Assembly (NCBI GenBank): GCA_934647235.1
Contig: CAKUFG010000019.1
Span: forward strand, 1-55,814
DNA: 55,814 bases
Direction of reading: 5' to 3'
Origin: an uncultured Clostridia bacterium
GTDB lineage: Bacteria; Bacillota; Clostridia; Christensenellales; Aristaeellaceae
The translations under genes and the position numbers were made by a program. The notes beneath the pieces are model-generated. The model was not told the DNA's origin and did no database searches. It saw nothing but the letters and a program-made list of their open reading frames with translations. Of this stretch, positions 22,543 to 31,443 are shown piece by piece (position 1 is the first letter of the stretch; the number at the start of each line of letters is the position of its first letter).

Positions 22543-24984
22543 TTACCAATCAAAGTGCTTCCATGCCTGCCCATCCATATCGGCGGGCATGCGCCAGTCG
22601 CCGCGCGGGGACAGGCAGACCGAGCCGATCTTGGGGCCGTCGGGCAGGCAGTTGCGCTTGAACTGGTTCTGGAAGAAGCGGCGCAGGAAGGTATCCAGCG
22701 TGCGCTCAATTTCAGGCAGCTGCCACGCGCCGAATGCGCCCGCAGCCAGCTCACGCAGCTTTTCGCGTCCAAAGCCATAGCGCATAAAATAGTACAGGAA
22801 AAAGTCGTGCAGATCGTACTTGCCGATACGCTCCTCGGTGGACGCGCCGCCGGGCACCAGCTCGGGCGTGATTTCCGTGCCCAGGATGCTCAGCAGGGTT
22901 TCGCGGGTGTCGGGCGCGGCCAGCTCGCGCGCATAGGTTTCCACAATGAACTTGACCAGCGTTTTGGGTACGCCGCAGTTGACCCCGTAGTGGGAGATAT
23001 GATCGCCGTTATAGGTACACCAGCCCAGCGCCAGCTCGGACAGATCGCCCGTACCGATCACGATGCCGCCCTCCATGTTGGCCACATCCATCAGCACCTG
23101 CGTGCGTTCGCGCGCCTGGATGTTCTCGTAGGCGATGTCCGTGTTGTTCATATCGTGGCCGATATCCTGCCCATGCAGCGTGCAGGCGGCGGAGATATCC
23201 ACCTTGCGGAAATCCGTGCCCATCTGGCAGCAAAGATCGGTGGCGTTTTTCAGCGTCTTTTCGCCGGTGGCAAAGCAGGGCATGGTGATGGCGACGATAT
23301 TCTTGGGCGGCAGGCCCAGCGCGTCAAAGGCCGTGCGCGTCACCAGCAGCGCCAGCGTGCTGTCCAGGCCGCCGCTGATGCCGATGACCGCCTTCTTGCA
23401 GCCGATGCCCAGCATGCGCTGGCACAGGCCCCGCGCCTGCAATTGCAGGATATCCAGGCAGCGCTGCTTGCGGGCGCTGCCCTCGGCGGGCGGCACAAAG
23501 GGCGCGGGCGATACCTTGGCGGGGAAACGATAGGCAGGCAGCGAGAAGACAGCCTTGCGATAGCGCGCAGCGCCGGAGCCGGCAAAGCTCTTCATGCGCA
23601 GACGATCAGCGGCCAGCATGGAAAAATCGATGGTCGCCGCCGCATCCGGGCCTTCATCCGCCAGCCCCGCGTGGGTTTCAGACAGCACCCGGCCGTTCTG
23701 GATAATCAGCCGATGGCCGCCGAACACCAGATCGCTGCTGCTTTCGCCCGCGCCGCTGGAGGCGTAAGCATAGGCGCATACGCCGCGCGCGGAAAGCATG
23801 GACAGCATATCCCGGCGATATTCGGTCTTGGCCACGATATCGTTGCTGGCCGATAGATTCAGGATGGCTCTCGCGCCCGCCGCGCACATGGCAAGGCTGG
23901 GCGGCAGGGGCACCCAGGCGTCCTCGCACAGCTCCACGCCAAGCAGCAGGCCGGTTTCGGCCTGCTCCAGCAGCACGTCCGTGCCAAAGGGCGCGGTCTG
24001 GCCAAACAGGGTGATCTGGTTGCTGACCGCCTCGTCCGCGCCCGCGAACCAGCGGCGTTCGTAAAACTCGCTGTAATTGGCCAGATGCGTCTTGGGCACA
24101 GCGGCGATCAGCCTGCCGCCGCAAAACGCCAGCGCGCAGTTGAACAGCCGCTCGTCCAGCGGCACGGGGCAGCCGATCACAATCAGCCTGCCGGTTTCCG
24201 CCGTTTCGCGCATCACGCGCTCGGCGGCGCGCAGGCAGGCGCGCACAAAAACGGGCGATACAAACAGATCGCCGCAGGTATAGCCGCAAATAGAAAGCTC
24301 CGGGAACAGCAGCACATCGCCGTCCGTCTGCTGCGCGCGCTGGATGATGGCCTGCGCGTTGGCCTGCGGATCGCCCAGATGCACGCGCGGGGACAGGGCG
24401 CACAGGCGCAGACACTCGGGAGAACGGTTCAGCACAGGGCCAACCAGCGGCTCCTGCGCCACGGTGGGATCGTGCAGCGCCATGCGATTGCGCAGCGCGC
24501 TGGCGTGGATTCCCTCCGTACCCGCAGGCAGCAGCAGCGTTTCAATGCGCGCGCCGGCAGGGATATCGGGCTGATCATCCGCATAGGCAAGCAGGATAAA
24601 CGTGCACTCGCGCAGCAGCGCCTCGGCATGCGCCCAGCGGGGAAGCTCGGGCAGCTTGTCCATGCCGATGACAAAGCGCGCGTCGTCCTGATGGTATTTT
24701 TCCTTCAGTTCATGCAGCGCGTCGTAGGTGCACAGGTTGCGCGCCATGGCCAGCGTATCGATCTGCACGTTGGTGAGCCCGCTTTCGCGCACGAAGGCGC
24801 TGAGGATATCCAGCCGGATCACATCGGGCAGCACGTCCTGATCGGGCTTCCAAAGCTTTACAAACTGTTCGCCCGATGGCAGCAGGATGATCTGCGCATC
24901 GGGATAGCGCTGGCTCAGGGCGCGGATGGCCGCCTGATGCGCCGCCGTGAGCGGGTTGAACGCACCGCCGTATACGATCAGCAT
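22543..24984 (-). CDS. nadE: NadD-NadE fusion: nicotinate-nucleotide adenylyltransferase plus glutamine-dependent NAD synthetase
   Basis: The 813-residue protein joins three modules. Residues 1-185 resemble NadD: GGAFNP at 6-11, His16 of the nucleotidyltransferase HxxH-like site (the first His is Thr), VIGMDKL near 105, and SALR at 162-165. Residues 193-460 form a nitrilase-type glutaminase with the triad Glu229, Lys298 and Cys353. Residues 505-813 form the NAD synthetase with the SGGLDS P-loop at 537-542. Together these would convert nicotinate mononucleotide to deamido-NAD and then to NAD. It lies six bases after pncB with the ribosome site inside pncB. Glutamine-dependent NAD synthetases usually have about 540-680 residues, so the extra N-terminus is real. 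The NadD assignment is the least certain part. Confidence 0.88.
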   Translation of the reverse strand: MLIVYGGAFNPLTAAHQAAIRALSQRYPDAQIILLPSGEQFVKLWKPDQDVLPDVIRLDILSAFVRESGLTNVQIDTLAMARNLCTYDALHELKEKYHQDDARFVIGMDKLPELPRWAHAEALLRECTFILLAYADDQPDIPAGARIETLLLPAGTEGIHASALRNRMALHDPTVAQEPLVGPVLNRSPECLRLCALSPRVHLGDPQANAQAIIQRAQQTDGDVLLFPELSICGYTCGDLFVSPVFVRACLRAAERVMRETAETGRLIVIGCPVPLDERLFNCALAFCGGRLIAAVPKTHLANYSEFYERRWFAGADEAVSNQITLFGQTAPFGTDVLLEQAETGLLLGVELCEDAWVPLPPSLAMCAAGARAILNLSASNDIVAKTEYRRDMLSMLSARGVCAYAYASSGAGESSSDLVFGGHRLIIQNGRVLSETHAGLADEGPDAAATIDFSMLAADRLRMKSFAGSGAARYRKAVFSLPAYRFPAKVSPAPFVPPAEGSARKQRCLDILQLQARGLCQRMLGIGCKKAVIGISGGLDSTLALLVTRTAFDALGLPPKNIVAITMPCFATGEKTLKNATDLCCQMGTDFRKVDISAACTLHGQDIGHDMNNTDIAYENIQARERTQVLMDVANMEGGIVIGTGDLSELALGWCTYNGDHISHYGVNCGVPKTLVKFIVETYARELAAPDTRETLLSILGTEITPELVPGGASTEERIGKYDLHDFFLYYFMRYGFGREKLRELAAGAFGAWQLPEIERTLDTFLRRFFQNQFKRNCLPDGPKIGSVCLSPRGDWRMPADMDGQAWKHFDW

Positions 24985-24990
24985 GGAATC

Positions 24991-26454
24991 TCAGCGCTCC
25001 TTTCCGGCATGGCTGCTGTGCAGCATGTTCATCTTCAGTTTGTACAGGCGCGGGCTCATATCCACATAGTGCACATGCGGATTCTGGATGCGCTGCTCCT
25101 CCTCCCACACCTGCTGGTGCAATTGCTGATGCACATAGGCGCGGCTTTCGGCCAGGGTGGGCAGGGTATATACGCGCTTGCCATCCACGAAGATGGACTG
25201 CTGCAATTCCTCATACACGCAGTTCTCAAAATACCGCACGCGCCAGGGGCGAACGGGATCCACATAGCGATAGGGCTCCGCACCGGGCAGCGGCTCGTCG
25301 CGCAGAGTCATCAGATCGGCCACGCTCTTGCCGTCCTGATCGTATACGCGCAGCAGGCGCTTGATGCCGGGGTTGGTGATCTTTTCCACATTTTCGGATA
25401 TCTTGATGCGCGGGACGAACTGGCCCTCCTCCTCCACCGCACACAGCTTGTACACCGCGCCGAACACCGGCTCGGAGCGCGCGGTGATCAGCCGCTCGCC
25501 CACGCCGAAGCCATCCAGGCGCGCGCCCTGATTGATCAGCGAGGTAATGGTGTTTTCATCCAGGCTGCCCGAGGCCAGAATCCTGCAGTCCGTAAGCTCG
25601 GCCGCGTCCAGCATCGCGCGCGTTTTCTTGGACAGGTAAGCCAGATCGCCGCTGTCAATGCGCACGCCCTTGAGGCGCTTGCCCATGGGCTCCAGCACCT
25701 CCTTGGCCACGCGGATGGCGTTGGGCACGCCGCTTTGCAGCACGTCGTAGGTATCCACCAGCAGCACGCAGGCGTCTGGATAGGTGCGGGCGTACTTTTC
25801 AAAGGCCAGGCGCTCGTCGCCATAGAACATCACATAGGAGTGCGCCATGGTGCCCGTGACGGGAATGCCAAACATCTGCCCGGCCAGCACCGTGGCCGTC
25901 GCGTCCACACCGCCCAGATAGGATGCGCGCGCGCCGTACACGGCGGAATCCATGTTGTGGGCGCGCCGCGCGCCAAAGTCCGATACCCCGCGTCCCTGCG
26001 CCGCGCGCACGATGCGGCTGGCCTTGGTGGCAATCAGCGATTGATGGTTGATTTCCAGCAGCAGCGCGGTTTCCACCAGCTGCGCCTCAATGACCGGCGC
26101 CACCACGGTGACGATGGGCGTGCCGGGATACATGACTGTGCCCTCCTTCAGCGCGTATATGCTGCCGCTGAAATGGAAATGGGCCAGATAATCAAGAAAC
26201 TCCGCCGAGAACATGCCCTGCGCGCGCAGAAAGTCAATATCCTGCGCCGAAAAATGCAGGTTTTCGATATACTGCACAATCTGCTCCAGACCGGCGAAAA
26301 TGGCAAAGCCGCCGTCGTCTGGATTCTGGCGGTAAAAAACATCAAAGGCCGCCTGCCGTGCGCCTGCGCCATCCTGAAAATAGCCGTTGGCCATCGTCAT
26401 TTCATAAAAATCCATCACCATGGACAGGTTTCTTTCCCTGTTTTGCTCAAACAT
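24991..26454 (-). CDS. pncB: nicotinate phosphoribosyltransferase
   Basis: The 487-residue enzyme makes nicotinate mononucleotide from nicotinate and PRPP, using ATP, in the cytosol. Family signatures: MDFYEMTMANGYF at residues 14-26, MAHSYVMFYGDERLAF near 205, KGVRIDSGDLA near 260 and GSLDENTI near 300. Length suits the Gram-positive type. AGGAGG lies 12 bases before the ATG. It is the first gene of the NAD salvage operon (pncB, nadD-nadE, deaminase), so substrate passes directly to the next enzyme. Confidence 0.93.
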   Translation of the reverse strand: MFEQNRERNLSMVMDFYEMTMANGYFQDGAGARQAAFDVFYRQNPDDGGFAIFAGLEQIVQYIENLHFSAQDIDFLRAQGMFSAEFLDYLAHFHFSGSIYALKEGTVMYPGTPIVTVVAPVIEAQLVETALLLEINHQSLIATKASRIVRAAQGRGVSDFGARRAHNMDSAVYGARASYLGGVDATATVLAGQMFGIPVTGTMAHSYVMFYGDERLAFEKYARTYPDACVLLVDTYDVLQSGVPNAIRVAKEVLEPMGKRLKGVRIDSGDLAYLSKKTRAMLDAAELTDCRILASGSLDENTITSLINQGARLDGFGVGERLITARSEPVFGAVYKLCAVEEEGQFVPRIKISENVEKITNPGIKRLLRVYDQDGKSVADLMTLRDEPLPGAEPYRYVDPVRPWRVRYFENCVYEELQQSIFVDGKRVYTLPTLAESRAYVHQQLHQQVWEEEQRIQNPHVHYVDMSPRLYKLKMNMLHSSHAGKER

Positions 26455-26491
26455 GCCGTGAAAAATCCTCCTAAGAAAAATCCTCGCGCTT

Positions 26492-26521
26492 AGTATACGC
26501 CATTTCAGCGGAGAATTTCAA
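26492..26521 (-). promoter_or_regulatory. pncB operon promoter
   Basis: On the minus strand, TTGAAA (26521-26516) and TATACT (26497-26492) are 18 bases apart. Confidence 0.65.
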
Positions 26522-26606
26522 GCGGGAAAGATATATGCGGTTTTCTCCCTTTTTGCTGGTATTATTCTGGTATTATTATAGCAGAAAAAAGGCTGCAATT
26601 CAAGTC

Positions 26607-26635
26607 TTGTTCTTTGGGTACGCATTGGGTACAAT
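26607..26635 (+). promoter_or_regulatory. promoter of the S41 peptidase gene
   Basis: TTGTTC (26607-26612) and TACAAT (26630-26635) are 17 bases apart. Confidence 0.5.
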
Positions 26636-26685
26636 AGGCGGCAGCAAGGGCCCTATTTCATTCATCAGACACAGGAGGAACGCGC

Positions 26686-27993
26686 ATGAATACGATTGAC
26701 CGCATTGCGGATTTATCGCAGATCTGGAAGCAGGCTGCGCAGGTGTTTCCTTACTTCGATCAGAACCCCATCGATTGGGATCAGGCGTATGCCGATTATC
26801 TGCCTGAGGTTATGGCCGCGCAGAGCGAACGGGCGTATCATCTGCTGCTGGCGGAGTTTATGAACCTGCTGGGCGACGGGCACACGGATTATCAGCCTCC
26901 GCGCGCGCTGCAGGATGAAACCGGCTATCTGCCCTTTACGCTGCGGTATGCAGGCGGGGAATACTGCGTGGATGCGGCTGCCCCCGGCCAGGAGCGCTTT
27001 CTGGGCGCGCGGGCGCTGCGCCTGAACGGCGCGCCATTTGCAGAGGTGATTGCCTGGGCCTGCCGCTATGCCTACCATGTTGGGAATTATGTATCCCGCT
27101 ATCGGCTGCATCAGCTGCTGCCGTTTTATCTGCAGCGCACGGGCAGCTGTCTGGAAACCGATCAGGGCGCATGGCATTTTGATCTCCTGCCCCAAAGGCA
27201 AAACAATTTATCTGTAAAGCTTTTGACGCTGGACGAAGACTATCAGAAAATCGCCGTGCCCAGGCTGGATATTCGCCTGTATGACGGCGGGATTCTCTAT
27301 GTCCGGCTGGATGATTTCCTGTACGCGCAGGCGGCGGACGAGGTGCGGCAGGCGCTGACCCGGCATCCCGGCGCGCGGGGGCTGATTGTGGATATCCGCG
27401 AGAACATCGGCGGCATGACGCTTTATGGGGCGCGGGTGGCGGAGCTGCTCATTCCCGGCGTGTTCCACGGCTGCCAGAAGCGCACGCGCAGCATGACGGG
27501 CGTGGCGCTGGCCTCGGCCAGCCAGCTGGCAGGATGGAGCGCGGAGGAGATCGAACGGGACATCGCCTCGGGCCTGACCACCCGCGAGGAGGTGGCGCGC
27601 AGCCGCGCGCTGCTGGGCAACGCGCACTTTGACGAATACGAGGATTGCTTCGGCGCGGAGGGGCAGGCGGCGCTGTACGATGGGCCGTGCCTGCTGCTGA
27701 CCTCGCGGCACACGGTATCCGCCGCAGAGGATTTTGCGGCCATGCTGCGCAGCAATCGCCGCGCGCTGATCCTGGGTACGCCCACCTGCGGCACCACGGG
27801 CACGCCGCTGCTGCAAAGGCTGCGCTGCGGCGGCTCCATGCGCGTGTGCTCGGTGGCCTATCGGCTGCTGGACGGCACGGAGTTCATTGGGCGCGGTATC
27901 GCGCCGGACGCGGAGTGCGAAATCAGCGCGGACGATCTGCGCGCGGGCACGGATACTGTGCTGCGCGAAGCGCTGCGCCGAATCAGGCCTTGA
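26686..27993 (+). CDS. S41-family (tail-specific protease-like) peptidase
   Basis: The 435-residue protein has no signal peptide or PDZ domain. The C-terminal half shows the S41 core: YVRLDDF near 207, GLIVDIRENIGGM near 235 and a nucleophile segment LLTSRHTVSAAEDFAAML near 345 with the Ser in the TVSAAED motif, followed by GTPTCGTTGTPL. The N-terminal region (about 1-150, with FMNLLGDGHTDY) resembles the tricorn-core/IRBP-type lead domain. It is likely a cytosolic or surface-attached serine peptidase of unknown substrate. AGGAGG precedes the ATG by seven bases. Its last 11 bases overlap the convergent YwaF-like gene. Confidence 0.82.
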   Translation: MNTIDRIADLSQIWKQAAQVFPYFDQNPIDWDQAYADYLPEVMAAQSERAYHLLLAEFMNLLGDGHTDYQPPRALQDETGYLPFTLRYAGGEYCVDAAAPGQERFLGARALRLNGAPFAEVIAWACRYAYHVGNYVSRYRLHQLLPFYLQRTGSCLETDQGAWHFDLLPQRQNNLSVKLLTLDEDYQKIAVPRLDIRLYDGGILYVRLDDFLYAQAADEVRQALTRHPGARGLIVDIRENIGGMTLYGARVAELLIPGVFHGCQKRTRSMTGVALASASQLAGWSAEEIERDIASGLTTREEVARSRALLGNAHFDEYEDCFGAEGQAALYDGPCLLLTSRHTVSAAEDFAAMLRSNRRALILGTPTCGTTGTPLLQRLRCGGSMRVCSVAYRLLDGTEFIGRGIAPDAECEISADDLRAGTDTVLREALRRIRP

Positions 27994-28714
27994 CGCTGCG
28001 GCGCACGGGCGCTTTTTTGAGGAAGGGCAGGCACATCAGGGCGTTGATCGCCGTCAGCACGAGCAGGCAGGGCAGCGCATAGAAAAACTCTCGCGGGTTG
28101 AGCCGCCATAAATAATCCAGCACAGGATTGCCGGGACTGCGAACTACAAAAAAGTAGTTGGCAGGTACGCCAGTGAGCAGAAAAATCAGCTTGTCTATGC
28201 CGTACATGACGATATAGGAGACGACAAAGACAACTGCGTTTTTCCATACGCCGGACAGCTGCGGACGAAAATGCCCGGACAGAACGAGAAGGATGGGGAA
28301 GGCGGCCAGGATGCTGTGCTGCAGGTAGAAAAGCAGCGTGACAGGCTCAAACAGATTGCAGTTCAGGAACGGGGCGTTCGGCAGCAGCAGCGCAAGCGCC
28401 GCGCCCGGACAGGCGATAAAATACAAAAAGTTAAACAGCACCGTTTTCTGAAGCAGTGCTGCAAACAGGCATACAAACAGGTTGATGCCGCACAGATCCA
28501 GCGGCAGATAGGCCCATACGTCAAACCAGGGCTCACGGCAGATCAGGGCGATTTTTAGCAGATACAGCCCGATATTGAACAGCGCAAGCCCGGTCATCAG
28601 CCGCTTGCCGCTGCGCTGCGGCAGCCGGCGCAAAAGATGTGAGCCCAAAATGCACAATAGCAGCGTGCCGGATAGTACGGCGATGTGCGCCGCGTTGAAC
28701 ATGCGTATCGTCAT
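27983..28714 (-). CDS. YwaF-like integral membrane protein (TIGR02206 type)
   Basis: The 243-residue protein has six to seven hydrophobic segments and resembles the YwaF/TMEM164 group. Seen: WAYLPLDLCGINLFVCLFAAL near residue 70, where family members have a conserved LPL.LC segment, and a following FLYFIACPGAALALL. Function of the bacterial members is not established. The start is uncertain: the site before the ATG at 28714 is weak (AAGG two bases away), and a Met four codons later is possible. A GGGCGG/CCGCCC hairpin at 28727-28742 lies just upstream. The gene is convergent with, and overlaps, the S41 peptidase gene. Confidence 0.7.
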   Translation of the reverse strand: MTIRMFNAAHIAVLSGTLLLCILGSHLLRRLPQRSGKRLMTGLALFNIGLYLLKIALICREPWFDVWAYLPLDLCGINLFVCLFAALLQKTVLFNFLYFIACPGAALALLLPNAPFLNCNLFEPVTLLFYLQHSILAAFPILLVLSGHFRPQLSGVWKNAVVFVVSYIVMYGIDKLIFLLTGVPANYFFVVRSPGNPVLDYLWRLNPREFFYALPCLLVLTAINALMCLPFLKKAPVRRSVKA

Positions 28715-28854
28715 TGCCTTGCTTCAGGGCGGCGAACCGCCCTGTCCTTTATATGAAATAATAGAAAGCAAAGCCTGCTTTCAGCGGTATCATACGCAAG
28801 CAAAAGCCGCCTGTCAATGAGAAATAGCAAGTTTTACAATTTCAGGGATAATAG

Positions 28855-28896
28855 AAAAACGCCTGGAAACATAAGCGCCTCCAGGCATTTCGTTTT
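28855..28896. terminator. bidirectional-looking terminator hairpin
   Basis: GCCTGGA (28861-28867) pairs with TCCAGGC (28880-28886), flanked by A-rich and T-rich arms. It ends the secreted-protein gene on the minus strand. Nothing else is seen between 28715 and 28922. Confidence 0.65.
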
Positions 28897-28922
28897 GAAA
28901 AAATGATTCTGACTGCAGGGGT

Positions 28923-30533
28923 TTATCCGTTGATGCTGTCGTCCAGCATCACCTGATATTTAACGCCGTTGAAGGTGACGGTTTCGGGCAGCTTGCCCTC
29001 GTCCTCAATGGCCTCGGGCGCGGGGGTCTCCTGCGCGCCCCTGGTGATGGTGGCGTACTTGTCATAGTTTTCATAATACTCCCAGGAAGAAACCACGTTG
29101 TACGCTTCAGGATCAAAGATCTCTACCTCGCTGGAGCCGTAGGAGCCGGCCGTGGCGTTGAAGGTGATATCCAGCGTGTGCTCCGAGCCCTGCAGATCGG
29201 TTACAAGGACGCGCACCGTGCCCTCGCCCGCCAGGAAGCGGCCCTGCGCGTCCAGGGTGACGCGCACGTTGGTCTGATCCAGCTTGAGGGACTGCATGGT
29301 GTGGAGAATGAGCAGCGTGATGCTGGCGTAATCGTTGCTGAGACCCTCCTGCGTGCGATAATAGGCGGCGACGTCGTAGATCATCCTCGTTTCGCCGTCC
29401 TTGCCTACATAGATGGCCGAGGCCTTGCCGTCAGCCTGCACCTGCTCCAGATAGGCCAGGTTCATATCGTTGAACATCTGCTGATAGGCGCCGTAGAGCT
29501 CGGGGTTGTTGCTGGCGTAGATGGCGTCCATATCCGCCTGGGTCAGCGTTTCGCCGGTCTTCTGCTGATAATACTGGATAAAGCTGGCCGTAGAGTCCTC
29601 AAACAGCACCGTCTGGTTGCCGGTATCCACCAGGTATTCATCCTCGGTGGCCCAGTAATCGTGCGTGCCGTCAGCGTGGATGACGGCTACGCCCGTCTTG
29701 TACTGATTGCGCAGCTGGGTGCACACGTCGTCCACCAGACCGTTGACGACCACATAGCGCTCATAGTAGGCGGCGGAGCTGGGGTTTTCGCTGTTCCACA
29801 GCACATCGTAGAAATCCTTGGGCATTTCCTCGCCGTACTGCTGGCGATAGATGGAGGCGAACAGCCCTTCCCAATCCTCGTATTCCCAGATCAGGCTGCT
29901 GACGGCAGCTTCGCTGTCGGCGGACATGTGATCGTAATTAACGCCGAAGAAGCGCTGCGCGGCCAGCTGGGAGAAAAGCGTCAGTGTAGCGTTGGCGATC
30001 ACGGGCGAATCGCCGCTGGCCAGCTGAATCTGATACTGCGTGCCGCCCTCGCCGGGCTCTGCGGTAATATAGCTGCTCATGCCACTTTCCATCAGGTTCA
30101 GCAGCGCCGAGCCAAAGCTGGTCAGCGACTGGCGCAGCACGGTGGAGGACAGGATAGCGGTGCTGGGACCCGAGGTGGTTTGGGTGTATATCCTGGGCCG
30201 CGCGGATTCCATGGAGTAGGTGCTGCCGTCGTTGGCGATGACCGTATAGCCGCCCTCATACACCGTGCCGTCCTCCATGGGGGTCTGCAGCGATACGTTC
30301 ATGTAGGAGTCCACACCGTCCTGAATGTACTTGCCGTCAAAGGTTTTGAACAGCTCGCCGTCATAGCTGAATGTGGCATGGGCGTTCAGGGTGGCGTTGT
30401 CGGTATCAAACAGCAGCTTGCAGCCGGCATTGAACAGGGTGCTGAGCATTCCCTCCGCCAGGGCGGACGCAGCCAGGCACAGGCACAGCGCCAGCGATAC
30501 TGCCAGCAGCGCAATACGCTTGGATTTCTTCAT
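28923..30533 (-). CDS. secreted protein of unknown function
   Basis: The 536-residue exported protein has a signal peptide (about 1-27, MKKSKRIALLAVSLALCLCL). The mature part has no motif I recognise. It is acidic and Tyr/Gln-rich, with beta-strand-like repeats near the start (ATFSYDGELFKTFDGKYIQD) reminiscent of substrate-accumulation or LolA-like beta sheets, and a helical middle. No lipobox Cys is clear. The start at 30533 follows GGAGG about 11 bases upstream and gives a proper signal peptide; 12 upstream in-frame codons do not. It is a single-gene unit. Confidence 0.75.
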   Translation of the reverse strand: MKKSKRIALLAVSLALCLCLAASALAEGMLSTLFNAGCKLLFDTDNATLNAHATFSYDGELFKTFDGKYIQDGVDSYMNVSLQTPMEDGTVYEGGYTVIANDGSTYSMESARPRIYTQTTSGPSTAILSSTVLRQSLTSFGSALLNLMESGMSSYITAEPGEGGTQYQIQLASGDSPVIANATLTLFSQLAAQRFFGVNYDHMSADSEAAVSSLIWEYEDWEGLFASIYRQQYGEEMPKDFYDVLWNSENPSSAAYYERYVVVNGLVDDVCTQLRNQYKTGVAVIHADGTHDYWATEDEYLVDTGNQTVLFEDSTASFIQYYQQKTGETLTQADMDAIYASNNPELYGAYQQMFNDMNLAYLEQVQADGKASAIYVGKDGETRMIYDVAAYYRTQEGLSNDYASITLLILHTMQSLKLDQTNVRVTLDAQGRFLAGEGTVRVLVTDLQGSEHTLDITFNATAGSYGSSEVEIFDPEAYNVVSSWEYYENYDKYATITRGAQETPAPEAIEDEGKLPETVTFNGVKYQVMLDDSING

Positions 30534-30727
30534 CGGTTTTGAACCTCCTTTTGTGGCCTTGGCAGGCAAAATTAACCCGCCGCCATTAATATAACGGATT
30601 TGCGCTTAAAAATCATCCATATTTTTGAAAATAAATTGTAACAAATCTGAGAATAGCTGCCAAACGCTGCAAAAACAGAAAAAAGCGCTCGCGGCAGGCG
30701 GAAGTTTATACGCAATTCATATTTTTC

Positions 30728-30736
30728 TGTTATAAT
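30728..30736 (+). promoter_or_regulatory. extended -10 promoter of the two-component operon
   Basis: TGTTATAAT has the extended -10 form (TGn before TATAAT, 30731-30736). No convincing -35 box lies 16-18 bases upstream. The stretch 30534-30727 holds nothing else I can support. Confidence 0.45.
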
Positions 30737-30768
30737 AAGGCCATCTACCGGAGAGGGGCCTTTTTACG

Positions 30769-31443
30769 ATGTTCCAGATTATGGTTGTAGAGGACGATAC
30801 CAACACCCGCCGCCTGATGGAAACTGTGCTCAAGCAGCATGGCTATCAGCCCATCCTGGCTTGCGACGGCGTGGAAGCGCTGGAAAAGATGGAATCGCGC
30901 CATGTGGATTTGATTGTGCTGGATCTGATGATGCCGCGCATGGACGGCTATGAGTTTACCCGCACGCTGCGCGACAGCGGCAGCGACATTCCCATCCTGA
31001 TGGTGACGGCCAAGGAAACGCCGCAGGATAAGAAAAAGGGCTTTATCATCGGCACGGACGACTATATGGTCAAGCCCGTCGATGAAGAGGAAATGCTGCT
31101 GCGCATCGCGGCGCTGCTGCGCAGATCGCGCATTGTGGCCGACCGGCGGCTCAATATCGGCGGTACGGAGCTGAATTTCAATTCCATGTCCGTCACGGTG
31201 GCGGGCAAAACCGAGTCGCTGCCTAAAAAAGAATTTCTGCTTTTGTTTAAGCTGCTTTCCTATCCGGGCCGCATCTTTACCCGCCGCCAGCTGATGGATG
31301 AAATATGGGATCTGGACAGCGAGTCGGACGAGCGCACGGTGGACGTGCATATCAACCGCCTGCGCGACCGCTTCCGCGGCAACGCCGATTTTGAAATCCA
31401 GACCGTGCGCGGCCTGGGCTATAAGGCGGTGCTGCGCGCATGA
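30769..31443 (+). CDS. OmpR/PhoB-family response regulator
   Basis: The 224-residue protein has a receiver domain (about 1-118) with acidic Asp9/Asp10, the phosphorylatable Asp52 in LIVLDLMMPRMDG, Thr in MVTAKE and Lys in DDYMVKPVD. A C-terminal winged helix follows (about 130-224, with RQLMDEIWDLDSESDERTVD and HINRLRDRF). It receives phosphate from the kinase encoded by the next gene, with which it overlaps by four bases (ATGA), and binds DNA. Targets are unknown; no adjacent transporter or envelope gene suggests them. Confidence 0.93.
   Translation: MFQIMVVEDDTNTRRLMETVLKQHGYQPILACDGVEALEKMESRHVDLIVLDLMMPRMDGYEFTRTLRDSGSDIPILMVTAKETPQDKKKGFIIGTDDYMVKPVDEEEMLLRIAALLRRSRIVADRRLNIGGTELNFNSMSVTVAGKTESLPKKEFLLLFKLLSYPGRIFTRRQLMDEIWDLDSESDERTVDVHINRLRDRFRGNADFEIQTVRGLGYKAVLRA

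Noticed and set aside
22291..26493. Very long open frames on the plus strand opposite nadD-nadE and pncB
   Set aside because: They are complementary shadows of GC-rich genes with clear family motifs; the predicted proteins are rich in His/Gln/Ala/Gly with no family resemblance and no ribosome sites.
26521..26606. Tandem GGTATTATT-like repeat upstream of the S41 gene
   Set aside because: Two short copies only, AT-rich, and more simply part of a promoter region.
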